Under the pieces are notes generated by a model. That model was given only the letters and a program-made list of their open reading frames with translations. It was not told where the DNA came from and did no database searches. Of a stretch of DNA of 5,129 nt, positions 4,526-5,129 are shown piece by piece. The DNA comes from Nitrospira sp. (GTDB lineage: Bacteria; Nitrospirota; Nitrospiria; Nitrospirales; Nitrospiraceae). How positions within the stretch are numbered: the stretch's first letter is position 1; each line of letters starts with the position of its first letter. Position numbers and translations under genes: made by a program. The stretch lies in contig JACOEF010000229.1 in NCBI GenBank assembly GCA_024998705.1, forward strand, positions 1 through 5,129. The letters are read 5' to 3'.

Positions 4526-5129
4526 TGCAGTGACCTGTTTGATCGCAGACACGAACGCCCCCACCGGCTGGGCACCCGAGAGCGCAGCCGTTCCATTGAG
4601 CACAAAATAGGGGACCCCTCGGATGCCCAGTTGATGGCCGTGAGCCTCTTCCTGCCGCACGGCCTCGACGCCCTCCTGAGCCTGCAGCAAACGGGCGACT
4701 GCTTCTCCATCCATGCCGGCCCGGACGGCGAGGGAAACCAGTATCTCAACCTGGCCGATATTCAGTCCCTCGGTGAAGTACCCATGGAACAGTTCTTCAA
4801 TCACCTCGTCCTGGCGGCCCTGTTGCTGGGCGAACCAGATCAGTCGATGGGCATCGAACGTGTTCGGCGTCCGCGCAATCCGGTCGAACGCGAACTCAAT
4901 GCCCACACTTGTTCCCACTGCTGCGATGCGATCCTGGATTGCCTTCATCTCGCCAGGGCCGCCGAACTTCGCCTCCAGATACACGCGGCGATCCATGCCG
5001 GCCTTGGGCATAGTCGGATTGAGCTGAAACGGGCGCCAGAAGACGCCCGTCGCTGTCTGCAGCTGTGCTGATTCCAGCGCCTGTTCAAGCCTTCGTTTGC
5101 CGATGTAACACCAGGGACACACCACGTCC
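4523..5129 (-). CDS. DsbA family (FrnE-like) thiol oxidoreductase, N-terminus beyond the right edge
   Basis: The visible 201 codons begin at DVVCPWCYIGKRRLE, which carries the thioredoxin-fold active site C-P-W-C and matches FrnE-type DsbA proteins ('DxVCPWCYxGK'). The helical insertion follows, with FWRPFQLNPTMPKAG and later FDAHRLIWFAQQQGR, another FrnE signature. The C-terminal part has GIRGVPYFVLNG, whose Pro (about residue 173 of the visible part) is the conserved cis-proline facing the active site, then SGAQP. FrnE proteins are usually about 210-220 residues, so only roughly ten N-terminal residues are missing. This subfamily is normally cytoplasmic and linked to thiol-disulfide exchange and oxidative stress resistance; the missing N-terminus prevents a check for a signal peptide. 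The GTG at 5125 is inside the conserved motif and is not the real start. It is probably the first visible gene of the cluster. Confidence 0.92.
   Translation of the reverse strand, partial: DVVCPWCYIGKRRLEQALESAQLQTATGVFWRPFQLNPTMPKAGMDRRVYLEAKFGGPGEMKAIQDRIAAVGTSVGIEFAFDRIARTPNTFDAHRLIWFAQQQGRQDEVIEELFHGYFTEGLNIGQVEILVSLAVRAGMDGEAVARLLQAQEGVEAVRQEEAHGHQLGIRGVPYFVLNGTAALSGAQPVGAFVSAIKQVTA

Noticed and set aside
4481..5071. Long plus-strand open frame (196 codons) opposite the DsbA-like gene
   Set aside because: It is antisense to a clear FrnE-like protein with an intact CPWC motif and cis-proline, and its translation resembles no family.
1..5129. Mobile elements, tRNA/rRNA genes or CRISPR repeats
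   Set aside because: No spaced direct repeats, transposase or integrase motifs, or tRNA-like cloverleaf sequences were seen on either strand.

Overview
All recognisable genes in this 5.1 kb window lie on the minus strand, so transcription runs from right to left. The DNA is GC-rich. It carries compact, mostly chromosomal-looking metabolic and redox genes, nearly all with strong AAGGAGG-type ribosome binding sites. I see no transposase, integrase, tRNA, rRNA, CRISPR or phage gene. The mix of genes (FrnE-type DsbA protein, DUF5069, Rieske fused to a flavodoxin-like reductase, VOC enzymes, tandem CDGSH protein) suggests an aerobic, free-living Gram-negative bacterium. A Nitrospira-like (Nitrospirota) origin would fit, but that is an inference from gene content and not a sequence match.

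In transcription order, the right edge holds a DsbA/FrnE-like thiol oxidoreductase that has lost its extreme N-terminus to the window boundary (4523-5129). Its stop codon overlaps the ribosome binding site of a VOC (glyoxalase/dioxygenase superfamily) gene (4082-4510). Next comes a decayed C-terminal fragment of a SnoaL/NTF2-like protein (3905-4048) and a short intergenic region with a weak promoter candidate and an inverted repeat (3820-3904). A DUF5069 protein follows (3358-3819), then a Rieske-flavodoxin fusion protein (2214-3320), an unrecognised helical protein (1762-2184), a second VOC protein joined to it by an ATGA stop/start overlap (1319-1765), and a DJ-1/PfpI/Hsp31-like protein (609-1298). 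A 221-bp gap with a sigma70-like promoter candidate separates this run from a tandem-CDGSH iron-sulfur protein (151-387). At the left edge is the beginning of an FAD-type ferredoxin-reductase-like oxidoreductase (1-104).

The genes read as a reactive-electrophile and redox maintenance cluster. VOC and DJ-1/Hsp31 proteins commonly act on methylglyoxal-type aldehydes or aromatic diols. FrnE-like proteins handle thiols, and the Rieske-FMN fusion, CDGSH protein and FAD oxidoreductase carry electrons. The spacing (4-bp overlap, gaps of 20-37 bp) supports co-transcription of at least 609-3819. A shared function is my inference from gene order. The most unusual items are the Rieske-flavodoxin fusion and the tightly coupled unknown gene at 1762-2184.
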